Assembly (NCBI GenBank): GCA_019348445.1
Contig: JAHWJK010000099.1
Location: 1-5,855, forward strand
DNA: 5,855 nt
Direction of reading: 5' to 3'
From: Actinomycetota bacterium
Lineage (GTDB): Bacteria; Actinomycetota; CADDZG01; WHSQ01
In this document: positions 1 through 5,255 of the stretch, in pieces
Numbering within the stretch: position 1 is the stretch's first letter
Layout of the letters: each line of letters starts with the position of its first letter
Notes under the pieces: generated by a model
Told to the model about the DNA's origin: nothing
Database searches by the model: none
Seen by the model: the letters and a program-made list of their open reading frames with translations, nothing else
Made by a program: the position numbers and the translations under genes

Positions 1-56
1 GCGCGCAGGCGGTGCGAACGCGGCTATGTGCTCAGAAAACGGCGTAGCCTGGGGGC

Positions 57-347
57 ATGGTGAACACCATCGTTCTTGCCGTGTGCGACATCCACCGCAT
101 CCCGGAGACGGCACAGGCCATTGCCGACATCCCGGACGTCTCCGAGGTCTATTCCGTGGCCGGCGACTACGACCTCGTGATCATGGTTCGCACCCGCACG
201 CACGACGATCTCGCCCGCGTCGTGTCGGAGGAGATAGCGAAGATCGAAGGGGTCGAGCGAACGCAGACCCTGGTTGCCTTCAAGGTCTTCTCGCGCCATG
301 ACGTTGAAGCCCTCTTCTCGGTGGGGTTCGAAGAAGAGGTTTCGTAA
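57..347 (+). CDS. Stand-alone Lrp/AsnC ligand-binding (RAM) domain protein
   Basis: A 96-residue protein that consists almost wholly of the effector-binding/oligomerisation (RAM, AsnC_trans_reg) domain of Lrp/AsnC regulators and has no helix-turn-helix. Visible family features are the opening beta strand (residues 3-10), a helix after DIHRIPETAQAI, the strand and loop VYSVAGDYDLVIMV (31-44) with the Gly36-x-Tyr38-Asp39 core that lines the ligand pocket in this fold, a second helix (49-63) and a closing strand near 70-78. Related stand-alone domains form dimers or higher rings and bind amino acids or similar small molecules; they do not bind DNA themselves but may modulate full-length Lrp proteins. 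The ligand here cannot be read from the sequence. A G-run at 51-55 sits only 1 nt before ATG 57, so GTG at 60 is an alternative start. It is followed after 8 nt by thiI and is probably co-transcribed with it. The family call is secure; the role is not. Confidence 0.88.
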   Translation: MVNTIVLAVCDIHRIPETAQAIADIPDVSEVYSVAGDYDLVIMVRTRTHDDLARVVSEEIAKIEGVERTQTLVAFKVFSRHDVEALFSVGFEEEVS

Positions 348-350
348 AGG
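346..350 (+). promoter_or_regulatory. Ribosome binding site of thiI, inside the upstream stop codon
   Basis: AAAGG at 346-350 uses the last two bases of the TAA stop of the RAM-domain gene and lies 5 nt before ATG 356. This supports the thiI start and suggests that the two genes are translationally linked. Confidence 0.6.
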
Positions 351-355
351 CCGCG

Positions 356-1543
356 ATGCAGCTCGATACGCTCGTCGCTCACTATCACGAGATCGGCCTC
401 AAGGGCCGCAACCGCAACTTCTTCGAAGACGCGCTCGCGCGCAACATGCGCCGCGCTCTGCGCGGGACCGGCTACCTCAAACTCCGCCAAGGCTTCGGAC
501 GCGTCGTCGTCGACATGAAGGAGGACGGCGATATCGATGCCGCGGCGGAACGGATCGCTCGGGTTTTCGGCCTTGCCTATATCGGCGTTGGAAAACGGGT
601 CGACCCGAATATGGATGCGATCGCGGAGGCGGCACTCGACCTGATCCAGGCGGAACCGTTCAACTCGTTCCAGGTGCGCGCCCGCAGGACGCACTCCGCC
701 TTTGATCGCAGCTCGAGTGACATCAACGTCGAGATCGGACAGCGGATCGTCGACGCGACCGGGGGCAAGGTCGACCTGAAGCATGCCGACGCGACGATCC
801 ACGTCGAGCTCTTCGGCAGCGCCTGCGTCGTCTATCGCAAGAGGCTTACGGGAACGGGAGGACTTCCGGTCGGCGTCTCCGGCAAGATGCTGGCACTGCT
901 CTCGGGTGGGATCGACTCGCCCGTTGCGGCCTGGCGCATGGCACGCCGCGGCGCCGAGGTGGAGCTCCTTCATTTCCACGGCCAGCCGTTCACGGATCCG
1001 TCTTCGATCCGGCAGGCGACGGAACTCGCCGAAGTCCTTGCGCGCTATCAGCTTCAAGCAACGCTGCACCTCATCCCGCTTGCAGATGCACAACGCGAGA
1101 TCGTCACGCACGCGCCGTCGAATCTCCGCGTCGTCCTCTACCGCCGCACGATGATGCGGATCGCCGCGGCGCTGGCGGACGAGATCGGTGCGAAAGCTCT
1201 CGTCACGGGTGACTCCCTAGGTCAGGTCGCGTCGCAGACGATCGAGAACATCCGCACGGTCGACGCCGCGCTTCCTCAAAACGTCGAGGTCTTGCGTCCG
1301 CTGATCGGGATGGACAAGCAGGAGATCGTCGACGAGGCGATCCGGATCGGGACCTACGAGATATCGACGCGGCAGTATCAGGATTGCTGCGTCCTGTTCG
1401 AGCCTCGTTCCCCCGCGACACGATCCAATGCAGGGCTCGCCGAACAAGGCGAGGCGGAGCTGGACATCGACGCACTCGTTGGCAAAGCACTTGCCGGCCG
1501 CGAGACGAAGGTAGTCGAACTCGCCCCACCGACCACGGCTTGA
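356..1543 (+). CDS. thiI: tRNA 4-thiouridine synthetase ThiI, short form without rhodanese domain
   Basis: Cytoplasmic enzyme that adenylates U8 of tRNA and replaces its oxygen with sulfur to give 4-thiouridine; in some bacteria ThiI also supports thiamine thiazole synthesis. The N-terminal ferredoxin-like segment starts with the family hallmark HEIGLKGRNRNFF (11-23). A THUMP RNA-binding domain follows to about residue 165. The PP-loop ATPase domain then carries GLPVGVSGK (169-177), the PP-loop SGGIDS (183-188) and the conserved TGDSLGQVASQT (284-295). The pair Cys344-Cys345 lies in YQDCCVLFEP, where the catalytic Cys of E. coli ThiI (Cys344) is found. The protein has 395 residues, matching the rhodanese-less Bacillus-type form of about 400 rather than the roughly 480-residue E. 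coli form; it ends soon after the PP-loop domain. Sulfur must therefore come from a separate desulfurase or rhodanese. There is no CXXC, so the iron-sulfur version described for archaeal ThiI is not indicated. It forms an operon with the RAM-domain gene. Confidence 0.95.
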   Translation: MQLDTLVAHYHEIGLKGRNRNFFEDALARNMRRALRGTGYLKLRQGFGRVVVDMKEDGDIDAAAERIARVFGLAYIGVGKRVDPNMDAIAEAALDLIQAEPFNSFQVRARRTHSAFDRSSSDINVEIGQRIVDATGGKVDLKHADATIHVELFGSACVVYRKRLTGTGGLPVGVSGKMLALLSGGIDSPVAAWRMARRGAEVELLHFHGQPFTDPSSIRQATELAEVLARYQLQATLHLIPLADAQREIVTHAPSNLRVVLYRRTMMRIAAALADEIGAKALVTGDSLGQVASQTIENIRTVDAALPQNVEVLRPLIGMDKQEIVDEAIRIGTYEISTRQYQDCCVLFEPRSPATRSNAGLAEQGEAELDIDALVGKALAGRETKVVELAPPTTA

Positions 1544-1553
1544 CGACACGCGA

Positions 1554-1589
1554 CAGCGGCGAGGCCGTCACGAGACGGACCCGCCGCTG
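1554..1589. terminator. Nested hairpin between convergent genes, candidate bidirectional terminator
   Basis: Between the stops of thiI and the convergent membrane-protein gene lies CAGCGGCG (1554-1561) paired perfectly with CGCCGCTG (1582-1589). It encloses a second perfect stem, CCGTC (1565-1569) with GACGG (1574-1578), around an ACGA tetraloop; the two stems are separated by a 3x3 internal loop. No run of U follows on either strand, only a T-enriched stretch at 1598-1617 on the plus side. It is therefore not a classical intrinsic terminator, but its position and strength fit termination or 3'-end protection for both transcripts. Confidence 0.55.
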
Positions 1590-1610
1590 AGACTGCTGGT
1601 TGCTAGGTTC

Positions 1611-2660
1611 TTAGTTGCTGTCGGGAGGACTACCCGCACGGTCCTCGGCGGCATCGCTACCGCCCGGGACCTCGATCGATGCCGGATCGCCACCGGTCAC
1701 GGGATTTCTCGACTGCCCGGTCTCACTCGCGGTGTCGCCGGTAGTCGCATCGGAATCGGATCCCGAACTGGGGTTGTCCAGCTGATTACTCTCGCTGGCG
1801 CTACCACCGGTGTCGCGGCCGGAGTCGGCTCCCGAGCTGGGGTTGTTCGATTGACCACTCTCACTCGCGCTCTCGCCGGTGGCCGGCCCTGCCGGTGCAG
1901 TGCCGGTTCCCGCCGAAGACTTCGTCTCGGCTGTGGCACGGCCGTCGGCAGCTGCGTCCTCGCCGCGCGCACGCCCCGCCGCCGATTTCTCGTCGCCGGT
2001 AGCGCGGCTTCCGCGGGCCGACTTCTCATCGCTGTGACACGCGTCCGCGCGCTCAGTTTCGTCCTCGCGAGATTCCTCGGAGCCCGCAGCCGCGGTCTCG
2101 GCGATCGACTGTCCGAACTCGCAGTTCTTCTCGGTATCACGGTCGGAAGCATCGTCGGCAACGCTGCTGCGGTCGTCGGCTTCTGAACCGCTCTGGTTCG
2201 GAAGCTCGACACCGAGCACGGCCTCTACGGCGCGCTCGGCGGCGGAACCCGGTAGGTCGACGCCGGCATACGCGAGCCCCATCGTCGAAAGAGCCGCCGC
2301 AACTCCACCTGCGGTGGCTTTTATCGCCCAAGACGTCGCTCTGTTCATCGCTCTCCTCCACTTCGGTAGCCCGGCCGCCTGCAGTGCAGGCCCGTGGGCG
2401 TTGCTGACCGGCCTCACGACCGGGTCGCCGTTCTCGGCAAGGAGGCGGGCTGCTTCGGTGGCTGCCATCACGTGACGAGCCGCCACCTCGTCGTGGGGCT
2501 CAGCGAGAGACACGCTGCGGACCCACTCCAGGTAGACGGCCACGTCTTCAAGAGCCTCGTTCCCGGCAGGCGCCGTGCCGGCAAGAAGCTGCTCGATGTC
2601 GTGGTCGGTCAAGCCGTCGAAAAATCCCATCTCGTCCGTGTAATCGTCGGCACCGCTCAT
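1611..2660 (-). CDS. Single-pass membrane protein with repetitive outer domain, probable anti-sigma factor
   Basis: A 349-residue protein in ATGA overlap with the ECF sigma gene upstream, which is the usual arrangement for a cognate anti-sigma factor. Residues 1-100 are predicted cytoplasmic, acidic and helical, with TDHDIEQLLAG (18-28) and a helix near 36-75. There is no HxxxCxxC zinc motif, so it is not a ZAS-type anti-sigma; the plan of a short sigma-binding N-terminus, one membrane helix and a long outer tail resembles RsdA of the SigD system. A basic WRRAMNR (101-107) precedes one hydrophobic segment (about 111-133), consistent with the N-terminus inside. After it come GVDLPGSAAERAVEAVLG (133-150) and ELPN, then about 195 residues of low-complexity Ser/Gly/Ala/Asp/Glu sequence with two Cys (180, 208), a 12-residue duplication (211-234) and three 23-residue repeats (261-329). 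The outer part may sense or span the envelope. Anti-sigma function is inferred from context and topology; no catalytic domain is visible. Confidence 0.7.
   Translation of the reverse strand: MSGADDYTDEMGFFDGLTDHDIEQLLAGTAPAGNEALEDVAVYLEWVRSVSLAEPHDEVAARHVMAATEAARLLAENGDPVVRPVSNAHGPALQAAGLPKWRRAMNRATSWAIKATAGGVAAALSTMGLAYAGVDLPGSAAERAVEAVLGVELPNQSGSEADDRSSVADDASDRDTEKNCEFGQSIAETAAAGSEESREDETERADACHSDEKSARGSRATGDEKSAAGRARGEDAAADGRATAETKSSAGTGTAPAGPATGESASESGQSNNPSSGADSGRDTGGSASESNQLDNPSSGSDSDATTGDTASETGQSRNPVTGGDPASIEVPGGSDAAEDRAGSPPDSN
1674..1880 (-). repeat. Three tandem 69-bp coding repeats (23-residue units)
   Basis: Residues 261-283, 284-306 and 307-329 of the membrane protein align without gaps to TGxxASExxQxxNPxxGxD followed by four variable residues. 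The exact 23-residue spacing between units shows expansion by whole 69-bp steps. The third unit is the most diverged (NPVTGGD instead of NPSSG). The units are rich in Ser, Gly, Asn and acidic residues and lack hydrophobic core positions, so a flexible or extended outer segment is more likely than a folded domain. Confidence 0.85.
1959..2030 (-). repeat. Duplicated 36-bp coding unit (12-residue DEKSA repeat)
   Basis: Residues 211-222 (DEKSARGSRATG) and 223-234 (DEKSAAGRARGE) of the same membrane protein are adjacent, equal in length and share the DEKSA opening and an Arg/Gly-rich second half. This patch has more Lys and Arg than the acidic repeats nearer the C-terminus and suggests a separate expansion event. 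Confidence 0.55.
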
Positions 2661-3214
2661 AGCGTTACACCGAGCCTCGAGAATTCTTTGCGAAGCGCCT
2701 TAATGGCCCGGTGCTGGACCACTCGAACGGCGCTGGAGCGGCGGCCGATCACGGCGGCGACTTCCTCGCAGCTCAGCCCTGCGACGAGACGGAGCAGCAA
2801 GACATCCTGTTGCACCTGGGGCAGCTTGCGGATCAGAGACAGCGCCTCTTCGAGCTGCAACCCCTCTAGAGCGGCAGCCTCCGCATCTCCCTGCGGCGCC
2901 GCCATGACCAGTTCTTGTACGGGCGAGAGAACCTCCGGGCGCCGGACGCGACCGCGGTAGTTATCGACGAGCCGGTGGTGGGCGATCGTGAGGGTCCACG
3001 CACGAAACTGCCTGCGGTCACCCTCGAAGGACCCGAGCTTGCGGACGACCTGCAGAAATACGTCACCGAGGACGTCGTCGGGGTCAGGCGCGCCTCGTGC
3101 GCGCACGTAACTGAGGACCGGCGATGAGACCTCGTTGTAGAGGTCTCGCCATGCCCACTCTGCGCCTGCGCGAGCGGCTAAAAGTACAGACTCGAATGCT
3201 TCCTGGGACGTCAT
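2657..3214 (-). CDS. ECF-type sigma-70 family RNA polymerase sigma factor
   Basis: A 185-residue sigma factor with only regions 2 and 4, the hallmark of the ECF group. Region 2 spans about residues 18-90: DPDDVLGDVFLQVVRKL (44-60) is the core-binding helix, and FRAWTLTIAHHRLVDNYRGR (70-89) contains the -10 recognition helix. A linker of about 30 residues leads to region 4 (about 122-178) with IRKLPQVQQDVLLLR and the helix-turn-helix LSCEEVAAVIGRRSSAVRVVQHRA (147-170), which reads the -35 element. No extra C-terminal domain is present. ATG 3214 is preceded by GAGG 3 nt upstream, a close but usable ribosome binding site. Its stop overlaps the start of the membrane protein gene (ATGA at 2660-2657), implying coupled translation and a sigma/anti-sigma pair. 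The regulon cannot be inferred; many such factors govern envelope or oxidative stress responses. The family is secure; the ECF subgroup is not assigned. Confidence 0.94.
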   Translation of the reverse strand: MTSQEAFESVLLAARAGAEWAWRDLYNEVSSPVLSYVRARGAPDPDDVLGDVFLQVVRKLGSFEGDRRQFRAWTLTIAHHRLVDNYRGRVRRPEVLSPVQELVMAAPQGDAEAAALEGLQLEEALSLIRKLPQVQQDVLLLRLVAGLSCEEVAAVIGRRSSAVRVVQHRAIKALRKEFSRLGVTL

Positions 3215-3245
3215 CAGCCTCGATCGACAAGATTGTTTTCATGCG

Positions 3246-3273
3246 TTATCGGCGCTCTCGAAGAAGTTCTTCA
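3246..3273 (-). promoter_or_regulatory. Candidate FliA/WhiG-type promoter of the sigma/anti-sigma operon
   Basis: On the minus strand, TGAA (3273-3270) is followed after 16 nt by GCCGATAA (3253-3246). The known consensus for the FliA/SigD/WhiG class of sigma factor is TAAA, a 15-16 nt spacer, then GCCGATAA, so eleven of twelve positions match. The -10 element ends 31 nt before the sigma gene ATG, leaving a normal short leader. A perfect dyad, GAAGAA-C-TTCTTC (3272-3260), overlaps the -35 end and spacer and could be an operator. No ECF-type (GGAAC...CGTT) autoregulatory promoter was found in this gap. The match rests on short motifs only. Confidence 0.4.
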
Positions 3274-3306
3274 CTGCGACCGCAAGCCGTGGTGAGCCCG
3301 CGAAAC

Positions 3307-4926
3307 CTAGAGCTTGTTCTTCAGCGCCTTGCTCATGTTCTGGGCGATCTCGAAGAACCCCTTGAACCGCTCGCCGAGGTCCGGCGAGCCCAGCAGCTTG
3401 TTCACGCCGCGGATCATCGTTTCGCTGGGCTCGTCATACGGATACCAGAACGGTTGCTTGACCTGACCCATCATCGACCGTGCCACATGGGTCGGGACAG
3501 TGAACTCACGCAGACCTTCCTCGCCATTCAAGCGCCCAAAGCCGCTTTCACCCACCCCACCCCACGGAGCCCACGCTGCACCTGCATTCACGCCGTGGTT
3601 GTTGATCGAAACGACGCCGGCTCGAAGCCGCGAGCCCACGTACTCCGCACGTTTCTTGTCCCCCGACCACACAGATGCCGTCAGGTTCACCGCCTCCCCG
3701 TTCGCACGATGGACGGCATCGTCGTCATCCGAGAACCGGCTGATAGTGACCAGAGGACCGAAGCTTTCGTTCCTCACGACGTCCATGTCCTCACTTACGT
3801 TTTCGAGAGCCGTCGGCGCGAACCATAACGATCCATCCTTGTTGTCTTTCCCGGCACCCGGGCCGCCGCCGAGCAAACTCGCGCCTTTGTCCAGTGCGTC
3901 GTTGACCTGTCGCTCGACGAGACTTAGCTGCGGTTTGAACGTGAGCGAACCGATCTCGTCTCCTTGATTCACCTGCGCCAGCTTCGCGGCGAAAGCATCC
4001 CGGAACTCGTCCGCGATCTTGTCCGAAACGTAGATGCGTTCCAGGGACGAACAGGTCTGACCGCAATTGAAGAATGCGCTCCACAACGTCCCCGATGTGA
4101 CGTAGTCGAGGTCGGCGTCGTCCAGAACGATCGCTGAATCCACGCCACCCAGCTCCATCACGACGGGAGTGAGGTGTTCGGCCGCTGCGGCACAGATCTT
4201 GCGACCCGTCGTGGGAGAGCCGATGAACGAGATCTTGTCGCACGGAGCATCGACCAACGCTGCTCCGATATCTCCTCCGCCCTGGACGACGCTGACTACT
4301 CCGGAAGGGAGCGGCTCGAAGATCTCTTTCAACATCTCGCCCACGCCGGGGGTCACTTCCGACGGCTTGATCACTATGGCGTTACCGGCGAAGAGGGCCG
4401 GTACGCTAGCCGCGAACGTGTTCCACAGCGGATAGTTCCACGGGGTGATGCACCCAACCACGCCGAAAGGCCGGTACTCGACTCGCGAGTTGAGACCGAC
4501 GAGGGCCTTCGGAAGGAAGGGGGCGTCGAACGGCCCGAAACGCTTCGGGCGCAACGCCTTCGGCGCGATCTTCTCGAAGGAATAGAACATGATCAGCGAA
4601 CCCATCACGTCGAGCGAGAGCGACTCGAAGGGCGTCTTTCCTGTCTCGGCCGAGATGACATCGACGAGCCGATCCTGTAAGCGGTAGATGTTGTGACGAA
4701 CCTGACGCATCATCCGCACCCGGCCTTCGACAGGGATCGCGGCCCACTCCGGAGCGACCTTGCGAGCGTTGGCCACAACATCGGCAACCTCGGCCGGGCT
4801 GTGCGCGGGGATCTCGCGGATGACCTTCCCGGTGCGCGGATTGAACGACTTGAGCATGACGGGTCCGTCGTTCTTCTTGGTGGTCCGACGGGTCGTCTTC
4901 TTTCGGGTGGTCTTCGGTTCAGCCAT
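3307..4926 (-). CDS. NAD(P)-dependent aldehyde dehydrogenase with basic N-terminal tail
   Basis: A 539-residue aldehyde dehydrogenase, oxidising an aldehyde to the acid with NAD(P)+. Motifs occur in canonical order: TPWNYPLW (161-168) with the oxyanion-hole Asn164; VIKPSE (185-190) with cofactor-binding Lys187; the Rossmann turn FIGSPTTGRKI (234-244); MELGG (257-261) with general base Glu258; FFNCGQTCS (285-293) with catalytic Cys292; NESFGP (386-391) with Glu387; and the late PWGGVGESGFGR (454-465). The family usually has about 450-500 residues; the excess comes from a Thr/Lys/Arg-rich tail (5-18) and about 50 residues after 487 containing FWYPYDEPSE. Substrate is not determinable; succinate-semialdehyde and general aliphatic types are both possible. 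A strong AGGAGG 4 nt before ATG 4926 fixes the start and shows that the tail is translated. The start overlaps the end of the MoaD-like gene by 8 nt, so the two are co-transcribed. Confidence 0.94.
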   Translation of the reverse strand: MAEPKTTRKKTTRRTTKKNDGPVMLKSFNPRTGKVIREIPAHSPAEVADVVANARKVAPEWAAIPVEGRVRMMRQVRHNIYRLQDRLVDVISAETGKTPFESLSLDVMGSLIMFYSFEKIAPKALRPKRFGPFDAPFLPKALVGLNSRVEYRPFGVVGCITPWNYPLWNTFAASVPALFAGNAIVIKPSEVTPGVGEMLKEIFEPLPSGVVSVVQGGGDIGAALVDAPCDKISFIGSPTTGRKICAAAAEHLTPVVMELGGVDSAIVLDDADLDYVTSGTLWSAFFNCGQTCSSLERIYVSDKIADEFRDAFAAKLAQVNQGDEIGSLTFKPQLSLVERQVNDALDKGASLLGGGPGAGKDNKDGSLWFAPTALENVSEDMDVVRNESFGPLVTISRFSDDDDAVHRANGEAVNLTASVWSGDKKRAEYVGSRLRAGVVSINNHGVNAGAAWAPWGGVGESGFGRLNGEEGLREFTVPTHVARSMMGQVKQPFWYPYDEPSETMIRGVNKLLGSPDLGERFKGFFEIAQNMSKALKNKL

Positions 4927-5173
4927 GTGCCCTCCTAGTTCCGCCGCCCGAATAGTGAGGCATCAAGGTTAGCCGGTCGCCGTCTGCGAGCGACGTCGAC
5001 AGATCCGCGGGATCTTCGTTCACGAGGGCTGCGTGCACGAGGTGTCGAGGCGCACCAAGCGCGTCCGCGATGTCGCCCACCGTCGCGCCCTCGGAGGCTT
5101 CGATATCGACCGAATTGCCGTCGGCCGCGGGTGGAAGGTACTCCCGCATCGCGCCGAAACAGATGACTTCCAC
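4919..5173 (-). CDS. MoaD/ThiS-family ubiquitin-fold sulfur carrier with C-terminal extension
   Basis: A small beta-grasp protein of 84 residues (86 if GTG 5179 is used). The strand EVICFGAMREYL, the acidic loop, the helix TVGDIADALGAPRHLVHAALVNED and the closing LADGDRLTLMPHYSGG match MoaD/ThiS carriers, whose C-terminal Gly-Gly is adenylated and loaded with sulfur as a thiocarboxylate for molybdopterin, thiamine, cysteine or tRNA thiolation. GTG 5173 is preferred because GAGG (5184-5181) lies 7 nt upstream; it would lie only 1 nt before GTG 5179. The protein does not stop at the glycines: it continues GTRRAHG, encoded by the dehydrogenase ribosome binding site. Carriers normally must end in a free Gly-Gly, so a protease would be needed or the conjugation role is lost. 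A TAG two to three codons beyond Gly-Gly exists in the -1 frame, so a one-base error or shift is another explanation. No thiF/moeB, moaE or Mec+ partner lies in the window. It follows the rhodanese gene, a plausible sulfur donor. Confidence 0.85.
   Translation of the reverse strand: MEVICFGAMREYLPPAADGNSVDIEASEGATVGDIADALGAPRHLVHAALVNEDPADLSTSLADGDRLTLMPHYSGGGTRRAHG
4930..4936 (-). promoter_or_regulatory. Strong ribosome binding site of the aldehyde dehydrogenase, inside the MoaD-like coding sequence
   Basis: AGGAGGG on the minus strand lies 4 nt before ATG 4926. In the upstream gene's frame the same bases encode Arg-Arg and part of Ala in the tail that follows Gly-Gly-Gly. The site decides the dehydrogenase start and explains the composition of that tail. 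Confidence 0.75.
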
Positions 5174-5191
5174 TCTCACGCCTCGACGCTA

Positions 5192-5249
5192 CCCATTCTT
5201 TCCGAGCTCGGCCCCCGTGGAAGGGGGGCGAATGTTTAGAAAGAACGGG
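5192..5249 (-). other. Long imperfect stem enclosing a GC hairpin between rhodanese and carrier genes
   Basis: In the minus-strand transcript CCCGUUCUUUC (5249-5239) can pair with GAAAGAAUGGG (5202-5192) over 11 bp with a single G-U wobble. Inside it GCCCCC (5229-5224) pairs perfectly with GGGGGC (5216-5211) across a 7-nt loop. The opposite-strand RNA would have an A-C mismatch at the wobble position, so the structure favours the coding direction. It fills most of the 76-nt gap and has no U-tract, so it may be a processing or stabilising element, or a weak attenuator, rather than an intrinsic terminator. It ends about 8 nt before the carrier gene's GAGG. Confidence 0.5.
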
Positions 5250-5255
5250 AAGGAG

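Noticed and set aside
25..30. TATGTG as a -10 element for the first gene
   Set aside because: It is a weak match and the matching -35 region would be near or beyond the window edge with nothing resembling TTGACA.
167..1111. 314-codon open frame on the minus strand opposite the RAM-domain gene and thiI
   Set aside because: It is the antisense of well-supported genes, its product has no recognisable domain, and long spurious frames are expected in GC-rich DNA.
1697..2212. 171-codon second-frame product on the minus strand within the repetitive membrane protein gene
   Set aside because: It is an Arg/Pro/Thr-rich out-of-frame reading of the low-complexity region; the in-frame product has the ATGA coupling and a credible membrane segment.
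2377..2391. Perfect 15-bp inverted repeat GCCTGCA-G-TGCAGGC
   Set aside because: It lies within the coding region for PALQAAG in the membrane protein and is readily explained by GC-rich codons; no regulatory context is visible.
3124..3828. 234-codon plus-strand open frame across the sigma gene start and the dehydrogenase 3' end
   Set aside because: It crosses two secure minus-strand genes and their gap, and its translation shows no family features.
5202..5211. 10-bp palindrome CCGAGCTCGG upstream of the carrier gene
   Set aside because: Short GC-rich palindromes are common here and it overlaps the arms of the larger stem, which explains the region better.
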